From contig NZ_CP011071.1 in the NCBI RefSeq assembly GCF_000963865.1, forward strand, positions 1,678,501-1,742,500: a DNA stretch of 64,000 nucleotides. The letters are read 5' to 3'. Every line of letters begins with the position of its first letter. Position 1 is the stretch's first letter. A program made the position numbers and the translations under genes. Shown here in pieces: positions 50,777 to 58,513 of this stretch. Origin of the DNA: Flagellimonas lutaonensis (GTDB taxonomy: Bacteria; Bacteroidota; Bacteroidia; Flavobacteriales; Flavobacteriaceae). The notes beneath the pieces were generated by a model. That model saw nothing but the letters and a program-made list of their open reading frames with translations. It had not been told where the DNA came from and did no database searches.

Positions 50777-51718
50777 ATGGTGAAAACAACCAGAAATTAT
50801 GCGGGCATCCCTGACGGGTTTGCCCAACTTGAAAAAGCACGTGTGGCATTGCTTCCGGTGCCCTATGATGGCACGAGTACATGGGGCAAAGGTGCCGACA
50901 AGGGTCCCGAAGCTTTTCTGGACGCCTCTGAGAACATGGAACTCTATGATATTGAAACAGATTCTGAGGTGTTCAGAAAAGGAATTTATTTGGCACCCCC
51001 AGTTATGCAGAACACTTCTCCCGAAGCCATGGTCAATGCCGTACACAAAACCACCAAAGAGTACATAAAGCGGAAGAAATTCGTGACCATTTTTGGTGGT
51101 GAGCACTCAATATCCATTGGCACAATCAGGGCTTTCAACGAGTGCTTTGACAATCTCTCGGTACTGCATATTGATGCCCATGCCGATCTGCGCGAATCGT
51201 ATAATGGTACACCCTTTAACCATGCCTGTGCAGTGCATGAGGCCAGCAAGACCACAAACTTGGTCCAGGTTGGCATACGCAGTATGGATGCCATCGAAAA
51301 CACTTTTATGGATAGGGAGAAAACCTTCTTTGCCCATGAAATGGTGAACGACGATTACTGGGTCGATAACGTGATAGAACTACTAACGGAAAATGTATTC
51401 ATTACCTTCGACCTTGACGCCCTAGATCCTTCCATACTGCCGTCGACGGGCACCCCTGAACCAGGCGGACTGCTTTGGTACGAAACCCTTGAGTTTTTGA
51501 AAAGGGTCTTTGAAGAAAAAAATGTTGTGGGCTTTGACATTGTTGAACTGTGCCCCAATCCGGCCGATAGGTCAAGTGACTTTTTGGCTGCCAAACTCTA
51601 CTATAAAATGTTGGGCTATAAGTTCATGTCGAAGATCGATTTGGATGAGTTTGAAGGGCAAATGGCCACCGAAGAAAAAAGTAAAACCAACCCCAGATTT
51701 GACGAAGATGAAGACTAA
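50777..51718 (+). CDS. speB: Agmatinase / ureohydrolase family
   Basis: Hydrolyses agmatine to putrescine and urea. It has 313 residues with the binuclear Mn motifs GGEHS (107-111), HIDAHADLRE and FDLDALDPSILPSTGTPEPG. It lies 26 bp after arginine decarboxylase and overlaps the deoxyhypusine-synthase-like gene by 11 bp. Other ureohydrolases share these motifs; the gene order decides for agmatine. Confidence 0.92.
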   Translation: MVKTTRNYAGIPDGFAQLEKARVALLPVPYDGTSTWGKGADKGPEAFLDASENMELYDIETDSEVFRKGIYLAPPVMQNTSPEAMVNAVHKTTKEYIKRKKFVTIFGGEHSISIGTIRAFNECFDNLSVLHIDAHADLRESYNGTPFNHACAVHEASKTTNLVQVGIRSMDAIENTFMDREKTFFAHEMVNDDYWVDNVIELLTENVFITFDLDALDPSILPSTGTPEPGGLLWYETLEFLKRVFEEKNVVGFDIVELCPNPADRSSDFLAAKLYYKMLGYKFMSKIDLDEFEGQMATEEKSKTNPRFDEDED

Positions 51719-52682
51719 AGGACCCTTATCACAGTTTATAGAGAAGTATTACCTGCATTTCAATGCAGCTGCGCTGGTCGATGCCGCCAAAGCCTATGAA
51801 GAGCAACTGAAGCACGGTGGCAAAATGTTGGTCTCGATGGCCGGTGCCATGAGCACGGCCGAATTGGGCAAGATATTCGCCGAAATTATCAGGCAAGACA
51901 AAGTCCACATCATTTCATGTACCGGGGCAAACCTGGAAGAGGATATCATGAACTTGGTTGCCCATTCGCATTATAAAAGGGTGCCCAATTATCGCGATTT
52001 GACACCTCAGGATGAATGGGAGCTACTTGAAAAGGGCCTCAATCGGGTAACCGATACCTGCATCCCCGAAGAAGAAGCCTTCAGAAGGTTGCAACAGCAC
52101 ATCTTTGAAATCTGGAAAGAGGCAGATGAAAAGGGTGAGCGTTATTTCCCACATGAATTTATGTACAAGCTTTTACTGTCAGGGGTCTTGGAGCAGTATT
52201 ATGAAATCGATATTAAAGATAGTTGGATGTACGCCGCGGCAAAAAAAAACCTGCCTATAGTGGTTCCCGGTTGGGAAGACAGTACCATGGGGAATATCTT
52301 TGCATCATACGTGCTAAAGGGTGAGCTAAAGGCCAGTACCATGAAATCAGGTATTGAATACATGACGTTTTTGGCCGATTGGTATACGCTCAATTCAAAA
52401 AAAGGAATTGGTTTTTTCCAAATAGGTGGCGGTATTGCGGGCGATTTTCCAATTTGCGTCGTTCCCATGCTCTACCAAGATATGGAGCGCACCGATACAC
52501 CCTTCTGGAGCTATTTTTGTCAAATCAGCGACAGCACCACAAGTTACGGTTCGTACTCGGGTGCGGTGCCCAATGAAAAGATTACTTGGGGCAAACTCGA
52601 TATCGATACCCCAAAATTTATCATTGAAAGCGATGCAACCATTGTAGCGCCATTGATTTTTGCTTATCTTTTGGATCAATAG
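51708..52682 (+). CDS. Deoxyhypusine-synthase-like protein lacking the catalytic Lys
   Basis: A 324-residue NAD-dependent DHS-fold protein from the ATG at 51708. Bacteria have no eIF5A to modify, so it must do other polyamine chemistry. NAD-fold parts MVSISC-like VHIISCTGANLEEDI and IVVPGWEDSTMG are seen. Where human DHS has GGGVVKHH with the intermediate-forming Lys, this protein has GGGIAGDFP (240-248), Gly in place of Lys. The second half keeps STTSYGSYSGAVPNEKITWG. Third gene of the polyamine operon, overlapping agmatinase. Confidence 0.88.
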   Translation: MKTKGPLSQFIEKYYLHFNAAALVDAAKAYEEQLKHGGKMLVSMAGAMSTAELGKIFAEIIRQDKVHIISCTGANLEEDIMNLVAHSHYKRVPNYRDLTPQDEWELLEKGLNRVTDTCIPEEEAFRRLQQHIFEIWKEADEKGERYFPHEFMYKLLLSGVLEQYYEIDIKDSWMYAAAKKNLPIVVPGWEDSTMGNIFASYVLKGELKASTMKSGIEYMTFLADWYTLNSKKGIGFFQIGGGIAGDFPICVVPMLYQDMERTDTPFWSYFCQISDSTTSYGSYSGAVPNEKITWGKLDIDTPKFIIESDATIVAPLIFAYLLDQ

Positions 52683-52684
52683 AT

Positions 52685-52990
52685 ATGGATAATAGAAAAC
52701 GGGTCATAGTAGATTTTAAAAAGTTGACTCCCGAAGTGCTAAAGCTTTTGGTTGAAGAATATCCTGACGGATACGGCGACAACGATATCATCAGCTTCAG
52801 AAATGCTGCCGGCGAGCGGGTTGAGTGTGTTGAGGTATTGACCGATGACACGAAGTATTTGGTAAAGATCAGCGCTAAATTGGAAAAGACCATGGCCGAC
52901 TACGATGAAGACGACTATGCCGATTTTGAGGACAATGATCCTGAAGCTGTGGTAGATCCCTTTGCCAAGGCAAACGACGAAGAAGAATAG
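52685..52990 (+). CDS. Hypothetical acidic-tailed protein after the polyamine genes
   Basis: A 101-residue soluble protein. The N-terminal half (RVIVDFKKLTPEVLKLLVEE and GYGDNDIISFRNAAGERVEC) looks folded; the C-terminal third is strongly acidic (YDEDDYADFEDNDPEAVVDP). It starts 2 bp after the DHS-like gene and 5 bp before the RMD1 gene, so it is in the same transcript. No family recognised. Confidence 0.78.
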   Translation: MDNRKRVIVDFKKLTPEVLKLLVEEYPDGYGDNDIISFRNAAGERVECVEVLTDDTKYLVKISAKLEKTMADYDEDDYADFEDNDPEAVVDPFAKANDEEE

Positions 52991-52995
52991 TAGAA

Positions 52996-53773
52996 GTGGC
53001 AACCGTCATAGCCTATCTATATGCTTCGGGCATAAACCTTCGCCAGTGCAGGGGCAACGTTTCGCACGAACTTCTTTTTTCTGATAGCGACGAACTTTTC
53101 TATAAGGTCGGCGAAAAGAAATACCTATTTATTTTCCAATATGGCATGGTCGCTTTTTTTGGTCATTCAGAAAGTGAGATTCTGGCAACTTTCAAATCAT
53201 TGGAAACAGCTGCAAAAAACCGGTATGAGACCCCATTTTTTGACACGATCAGTATGTCGCTCAATTCTAGTGACGATAAAGTGGCTTTTAACCATGTTTC
53301 GCTCAAAGATGCCGATGAAGAGGCCATACGCCTGGTTATGCTCAATGCCTCACAATCTGTTGCCCTAGAGCGGTACGCCGAGGTTACTGAAGAGATGTTG
53401 GGAAGCACCCAACAGCATACCCAGTACCTCGAAAAAAGGAAGGCTCGATATCGGTGGAAACAAGCTGAAACGATATATCGGTAAAATCCTGAACCTTAAA
53501 AACGAGATATCTGAAAACCTCTACATTTTTGATTCGCCCGATGTCACATGGCACAGCCAACGGTTAAATGACCTGAACCAGCGGTTAAAACAGACGTTTG
53601 ATTTAAAAGACAGGTTTCGGTATATTCATGAGCGCATTGAAATAATAAAAGAGAACCTTGAGCTGTTCAAAGACATTATGGATCATAGAGAAAGCAGCAG
53701 GCTCGAGTGGGTCATCATTATCCTGATATTCGTAGAGGTTCTAGACCATTTCATCATCCGGTTGCTCAGATAA
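52996..53773 (+). pseudogene. RMD1/YagE-family protein split by a frameshift in an A run
   Basis: The first part (frame ending at 53484) has the family start IAYLYASGINLRQCRG and reads to YLEKRKARYR. The true continuation is in another frame from about 53440: LDIGGNKLKRYIGKILNLKN, then IFDSPDVTW, FRYIHERIEIIKENLELFKD, and the C-terminal helix WVIIILIFVEVLDHFI, stop at 53771. The shift lies at A6 (53432-53437); one A fewer or two more would restore one frame. The family (DUF155) is membrane-linked and of unknown function in bacteria. Confidence 0.82.
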
Positions 53774-53774
53774 G

Positions 53775-54329
53775 AGATTGCCTGACCGCCCTGAAGAGCT
53801 TGAACAAGGGGCCCCCTTGATCAACGATGGCCTTGGAAGATGCCTTTTTGTGGGCACCAAAGACACCTTGATTTGTGAAGATGGCGGATTCAACCCGAGG
53901 TTGCTTTCCGGCAGGGTCCCGGAAGTCAAACCGTATCTTAGTCGGATATCTGGATCCGTTGACTATAGCGACAGGCCGCACGAGTAAGATTGGATCTGGG
54001 CCTGCAAAGAATCACCTGAGAATATGGTTGAGGGCTCTGCAAACTTTGGTTACTCCGGCCCCTTTAATGAAATGGTGCTGTTGGGCGTGTTGGCCATTCG
54101 CTTGAAAGGACTCCATAAAATTCTTGAGTGGAACGGTGACCAAATGCAGTTCACCAATATTGGGGAAAACGAGACCATGAAGGTGGTCAAGACCTTCGGG
54201 TTTGAAATGGTCGACAGCAAGCCGACTTGGAATGTGGAACATGTAGAGCTCGATGCACTTGAATCTGCGACGGAATATATAAAACATACCTACCATAATG
54301 GATGGAGCTTGCCAGATATGCCAGCGTAG
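53775..54329 (+). pseudogene. C-terminal remnant of a Gfo/Idh/MocA-family oxidoreductase
   Basis: One reading frame carries the second half of this NAD-dependent sugar/inositol dehydrogenase-like family: RPEELEQGAPLINDGLGRC, LICEDGGFNPRLLSG, then a TAA at 53985-53987, then DWIWACKESPEN, SGPFNEMVLLGVLAIRL and LEWNGDQMQFTNIG. The N-terminal NAD-binding half is absent and the remnant begins at the RMD1 stop. Deletion of the 5' part plus an in-frame stop show it is a dead relic. Confidence 0.8.
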
Positions 54330-54390
54330 GGTATTTCGGTTGTTACGGAGTGAGGTATTGCACTGATGAGGATGGACCCTTGTCTTTTGC

Positions 54391-55338
54391 TCAACGCAAC
54401 TTATTAAGTTGTGATACCATTTCCTCGGTTGTCTTTTCAAGATCATAGACCGGTTTCCATCCCCAGTCTTCGCGCGCTTTTGAATCGTCTATACTGTTCG
54501 GCCATGAGTCTGCAATCTCTTGGCGAAAATCGGGCTTATAGTCCATTTTAAACCCTGGAACCTTTTGCTGTATGGTCTCGGCAATTTCCTCAGGGGCAAA
54601 ACTCATGGCTGCAAGGTTGTAAGAAGAACGTATGGTCAGCCTTTCTGGATCGGCATCCATCAGTTGAAGGGTGGCCCTAATGGCATCGTCCATATACATC
54701 ATCGGAAGCTGCGTACCTTTTTTAAGAAAGCAGGTATACTGCCCATGTGCTATGGCTTCGCGATAAATTTCCACGGCATAATCGGTGGTGCCACCACCTG
54801 GAAGCGTTTTCCAGCTGATCAATCCGGGGTAACGAACACTTCGTACATCGACCCCAAATTTCTTGAAGTAATATTCACACCAACGCTCCCCGGCTTGTTT
54901 GCTGATGCCATAAACGGTACTGGGCTCCATCAAAGTGTTCTGGGGGGTCTCTTTTTTGGGCGTATTGGGGCCAAATACTGCAATGCTAGAGGGCCAAAAG
55001 ATCTTATCGATCTTTCGCTCTTTTCCCAGATTGAGAACGTTGAAGAGCGAACCCATGTTGAGGTTCCATGCCCTCATCGGAAATTTTTCGGCGGTTGCAC
55101 TGAGCATGGCGGCCATAAGGTAAACCTCTTCAACCTCATGGTGCATTACCACATCTTCAATGGCAGCATAGTCGGTGGCGTCCAATAGTTCAAACGGGCC
55201 CGACTCCTTCAACTGGGCGTCACCGTGCCTGATGTCGGTCGCTATTACCGCTTCGCTTCCGTGTCTTTTCCTTAATTCAAGGGTAAGCTCGGTACCAATT
55301 TGCCCGCAGGCGCCAAGGATCAATATAGATTTTGCCAT
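54391..55338 (-). CDS. L-threonine 3-dehydrogenase, epimerase-fold (SDR) type
   Basis: Oxidises threonine to 2-amino-3-ketobutyrate with NAD. I choose the ATG at 55338 (MAKSILILGACGQIG), giving 315 residues; the upstream extension lacks a start signal and precedes the promoter. Seen: cofactor motif GACGQIG, YGISKQAGERWCEYY (catalytic Tyr and Lys) and VRYPGLISWKTLPGGGTTDY, which is typical of the short-chain threonine dehydrogenases. A perfect TATCTTTG -7 box lies at 55355-55362. Confidence 0.88.
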   Translation of the reverse strand: MAKSILILGACGQIGTELTLELRKRHGSEAVIATDIRHGDAQLKESGPFELLDATDYAAIEDVVMHHEVEEVYLMAAMLSATAEKFPMRAWNLNMGSLFNVLNLGKERKIDKIFWPSSIAVFGPNTPKKETPQNTLMEPSTVYGISKQAGERWCEYYFKKFGVDVRSVRYPGLISWKTLPGGGTTDYAVEIYREAIAHGQYTCFLKKGTQLPMMYMDDAIRATLQLMDADPERLTIRSSYNLAAMSFAPEEIAETIQQKVPGFKMDYKPDFRQEIADSWPNSIDDSKAREDWGWKPVYDLEKTTEEMVSQLNKLR

Positions 55339-55354
55339 ATCAAAATATTCCGCA

Positions 55355-55362
55355 CAAAGATA
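55355..55362 (-). promoter_or_regulatory. -7 box (TATCTTTG) of threonine dehydrogenase
   Basis: Exact TAnnTTTG match on the minus strand, 16 bp before the ATG at 55338. It excludes the longer start at 55443. Confidence 0.55.
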
Positions 55363-55390
55363 GCCTTTATTAAAATTTGTACATTCGCTT

Positions 55391-55894
55391 ATGCTTAGAT
55401 ATAAGATGCTGATTGCAGTGCTTTTTTTGCTGTCGGCCTGCAAGAATGAAAGCCAAAATGCTTCAGGTACCGAACAAGCCTCGCAAGAGGTTGGGTTTGA
55501 TTATCGAAAAATGCCCAAACGGGTAGAAATCAACGAAAAGGCCAGTGATGTTCTGGACCAATGGGAAGAATTTGGGAACTTCTCACGAAGCTTTGATATT
55601 TTGTACCGGGCAAGAAACAACGCAGACCTGATCCTTGCATTGGATGATTTGATTGAAAAAGAAAAGCTCTTGGCCGCCTCTGACCATCCAGAACTTTTTG
55701 ATAAGGCCCAGATTAAGAGCAGGCAGAAAGTGGTACGCACTTTTTTGCTGAAGGCAAGGGCCTTGGCCGTTGAAAATCGTGACCCCACAGAGGCCATAGT
55801 CGAGATGCTTGAAGCCTATAATGCCTATAGAAACCAGTTCAATGTATTGGTGAACAATCCGCTGGACTCAAAATTGATATTGGATGAAGAGTAA
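55391..55894 (+). CDS. Hypothetical lipoprotein
   Basis: A 167-residue protein with a lipoprotein signal (LFLLSACKN). The mature part is helical and charged (DLILALDDLIEKEKLLAASD; VRTFLLKARALAVENRDPTE). No family recognised. It overlaps the next gene by 11 bp and is divergent from threonine dehydrogenase. Confidence 0.75.
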   Translation: MLRYKMLIAVLFLLSACKNESQNASGTEQASQEVGFDYRKMPKRVEINEKASDVLDQWEEFGNFSRSFDILYRARNNADLILALDDLIEKEKLLAASDHPELFDKAQIKSRQKVVRTFLLKARALAVENRDPTEAIVEMLEAYNAYRNQFNVLVNNPLDSKLILDEE

Positions 55895-56381
55895 TGCCAT
55901 TGTCTGGGCCTGTTTTTTGATGGCCCTGCAGAGTTTTGCCCAAAATGACATAGCAGCCATTTCGTCGGTTTTGGATGCATGGCACAAGGCAGCGGCCGAA
56001 GCTGACTTTGAAGCCTATTTTTCAAAAATGACCGACGACGGGGTGTTTTTGGGTACCGATGCCACTGAAAATTGGCAGAACAAAGAGTTCAGGAAGTTTT
56101 CAAAACCGTATTTTGATAGGGGACGGGCTTGGGCTTTCACGCCGGTAGAGCGTAACATCTATGTTTCTGACAATGGTAAATTTGCTTGGTTCGATGAGTT
56201 GTTGGACACCCAAATGAAACTTTGCCGCGGATCGGGAGTGTTGAAAAAAATCGACGGGAAATGGAAAATCGCACATTACGTACTCTCCATCGCCATACCC
56301 AACGAGAATGTATCTGAAGTGATCGAACTAAAAGCTGCGTCTGACAGTCTGTTGACGAAAAAGCTGAAAGAACGTTTTTGA
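55884..56381 (+). CDS. Exported NTF2/SnoaL-like (DUF4440-type) protein
   Basis: A 165-residue protein with a signal peptide (ACFLMALQSFAQ). The cone-shaped NTF2-like fold is indicated by VLDAWHKAAAEADFEAYFSK, FLGTDATENWQNKEF and LKKIDGKWKIAHYVLSI. Such domains bind small molecules; function unknown. Co-transcribed with the lipoprotein upstream; its stop abuts that of the convergent TPR gene. Confidence 0.82.
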   Translation: MKSNAIVWACFLMALQSFAQNDIAAISSVLDAWHKAAAEADFEAYFSKMTDDGVFLGTDATENWQNKEFRKFSKPYFDRGRAWAFTPVERNIYVSDNGKFAWFDELLDTQMKLCRGSGVLKKIDGKWKIAHYVLSIAIPNENVSEVIELKAASDSLLTKKLKERF

Positions 56382-57080
56382 TCAATCTTCTTTCGTGGCC
56401 GAATTTTTCCGCGACTCCAAAGCCTGCTTGCTCAGACTGGCCAAATTAAAGTTGGGCTCGATCTTGAGGGCCTCGTCGATAGAAGCTATGGCCGCATCGA
56501 CATCCTCCTTGTTTATGTTGTACTGCATCAGTCCCTTCAAGTGGTAAAATGCCGCCTTCAAGGGCACCTCATAGGGCTGCTGCCGCTCGAAAAAGGCATA
56601 CTTCATATCGTCTTTGGCATTTGCAATGCCGTATTCTATATTGGCTGCTGCCCCTTCGTTGTCACCGGTCTGTATTTTTAAATCCGCCAATTCATAGGCC
56701 AAGTAAGGACTTTGGTCGCGCTTAAACAAGATTTCGAACTGCTCCAAGGCCCTTTTGGGCTGGTTCAATGCCTTCAGCGATACAGCCTTGATCTGAACGG
56801 CAAGATCAGAATCGTTTTCATTTTTGTCGATACCAATGGTATTCAATGCCTGCATGTGCTGGTTGTTGTTCATATAAACATATGCAAGGGTATCTCTACG
56901 TTCTTTTGAGGGCGCTATGACGTTCAGGTGTGTCAATGCCGTGATAATGCCATTGACATCACCTTGAAGCCGCATTTCTTTATAAAATGCTTCGTAATGT
57001 TTTTTGAGCTCTTCTTGGGTCTGTGACCACCCTAAAAAACTTATCAAGAAAAATAAGGTGATGATTGCAGTTTTCTTCAT
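56382..57080 (-). CDS. TPR-repeat protein with signal peptide
   Basis: A 232-residue exported protein (signal peptide LFFLISFLGWSQ) with several helical repeats of the TPR type, for example LNQPKRALEQFEILFKRDQS and VDAAIASIDEALKIEPNFNL. Probably a scaffold; partner unknown. A terminator-like hairpin lies 80 bp upstream. Confidence 0.82.
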   Translation of the reverse strand: MKKTAIITLFFLISFLGWSQTQEELKKHYEAFYKEMRLQGDVNGIITALTHLNVIAPSKERRDTLAYVYMNNNQHMQALNTIGIDKNENDSDLAVQIKAVSLKALNQPKRALEQFEILFKRDQSPYLAYELADLKIQTGDNEGAAANIEYGIANAKDDMKYAFFERQQPYEVPLKAAFYHLKGLMQYNINKEDVDAAIASIDEALKIEPNFNLASLSKQALESRKNSATKED

Positions 57081-57161
57081 GGGAAACCTTTGTTTAGAGG
57101 GGCAAAACTACGCATTTTTCTTGAACAGTCCCGCAAATGAAATGCTAAAGCCACCAACAAA

Positions 57162-57186
57162 AAAAAGATGCCCACGGCATCTTTTT
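57162..57186. terminator. Bidirectional terminator AAAAAGATGCC / GGCATCTTTTT
   Basis: An 11-bp perfect stem (57162-57172 and 57176-57186), loop CAC, A-tract before and T-tract after. It lies downstream of the minus-strand gene at 57206, so it probably ends that transcript. Confidence 0.8.
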
Positions 57187-57205
57187 CATGCAATTTTTTG
57201 TGATT

Positions 57206-57580
57206 TTAAAAGGAAGGCAATGCCACATTCTTATTGGCATATTGCATCAGAATTCGCGCATAGAACGCCAGACTCTTCACGTCTTTCTCAAGACATGATT
57301 TCAAGAAATCGCAAAGGTTCTTGAAGAACATGTTGACAGGAACGGTTGCCAGTGCCAGATTGACCGTTTTCGGATCGTAATCCTCCTCGCTGATAATGAC
57401 ATCCATTTTAATCCGCTGTCTTTCGTAATCAATGGCGACATCGGCTGCGTTGTAATGTTTCTTGATGATAAGTTTATGCAGTGCAATGGACTTCTCATCA
57501 AGAGTGTTCGAGGCACAACTTTCGGCAATCAATTTTTCCGTTTCCGTCAAGATTCTCGTAGTCAATCTTGAAGTTTCCAT
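57206..57580 (-). CDS. Hypothetical helical protein
   Basis: From the ATG at 57580 (METSRLTTRILTETEKLIAE), 124 residues, with a longer start two codons upstream. It is soluble, predicted mainly helical with one beta piece (IDYERQRIKMDVIISEEDYD). I recognise no family. The 117 bp before it up to the SDR gene are AT-rich and hold nothing else clear. Confidence 0.7.
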   Translation of the reverse strand: METSRLTTRILTETEKLIAESCASNTLDEKSIALHKLIIKKHYNAADVAIDYERQRIKMDVIISEEDYDPKTVNLALATVPVNMFFKNLCDFLKSCLEKDVKSLAFYARILMQYANKNVALPSF

Positions 57581-57703
57581 GACCATACCATTTAATTTAC
57601 TACCATAAAGGTACCTACTATGACTGTAACTTGTTGAAATTCAATATTGTAATTAACATAAAAAACATATAAATGTTGTCAATATTGTTATTTTAGTGGT
57701 GAA

Positions 57704-58513
57704 TTACGATGCTATAGAGGTGTATAAACGATGTCCTTTAATAAGAAAATTCTTGTTAATTATTGATTTTTTAGTCTTTTCTGAGAATTCTGGTTCATAT
57801 AAGGGGGGTATCAGCCCCCGGTTTTTGGCCTCGTTGGTGTAGTACTGCGCCTTGGTAGGATGGTGGGGATAGACCCCATTAAAAATCTCGCCCCAATACC
57901 CTTCTTCGATGATGGTTCTAATCATATGAATGCAATCCTCTAAATGGATGAGGTTTACCGTTTCGTGTCCGTTTTGCAGATTTTTTTTCCCTGAAAGGAA
58001 ATGGACAGGATGCCTGTCAGGCCCGATCAAACCGCCAAAGCGAACCACAGTGGTCTTGAAACTTTTAGTGGAGAACAATAGTTTTTCAACAGCCAAAAGC
58101 TGTTTGCCCGATTCTGTGATGGGTAGTGGTTGTGTATCTTCTGTGATTTCCCCACTGGCGCTACCGTAGACCGAAGTGCTGCTCACGAACAGAAGTTGTC
58201 GTATGGCTGAGCGCTCGACAGGGGCGACCAATTGCCTTATTTTTTTCATGTAGTTTCCAGAATTACCCTTCCGAAGGCCTGGGGGCACGTTCACCACAAG
58301 GGTGTCAAGGCCTTCTAAAAATGCGGCCAAAGTGCCATCCGCCCGCTCTTGGTTTAGTTGCACCACATGGGCATCGATTGATTGCTTTGTGAGCATATCC
58401 AGCTTTGCAGGCGAGGTGGTGGTGCCTTTGACCGAATGGCCATCTTTCTGCAGGGCAGAGGCCAAGGGAAGCCCCAGCCAACCACAGCCCAAAATACCGA
58501 TACACTTACTCAA
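57704..58513 (-). CDS. NAD(P)-binding epimerase-like protein (YeeZ-type)
   Basis: A 269-residue extended SDR/Rossmann protein: cofactor motif GILGCGWLGLPLASAL, VVNVPPGLR, FVSSTSVYG and HLEDCIHMI. The fold matches sugar-epimerase-like YeeZ proteins; substrate unknown. Its start overlaps the end of the M28 peptidase gene by 8 bp, so the two are coupled. Confidence 0.82.
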   Translation of the reverse strand: MSKCIGILGCGWLGLPLASALQKDGHSVKGTTTSPAKLDMLTKQSIDAHVVQLNQERADGTLAAFLEGLDTLVVNVPPGLRKGNSGNYMKKIRQLVAPVERSAIRQLLFVSSTSVYGSASGEITEDTQPLPITESGKQLLAVEKLLFSTKSFKTTVVRFGGLIGPDRHPVHFLSGKKNLQNGHETVNLIHLEDCIHMIRTIIEEGYWGEIFNGVYPHHPTKAQYYTNEAKNRGLIPPLYEPEFSEKTKKSIINKNFLIKGHRLYTSIAS

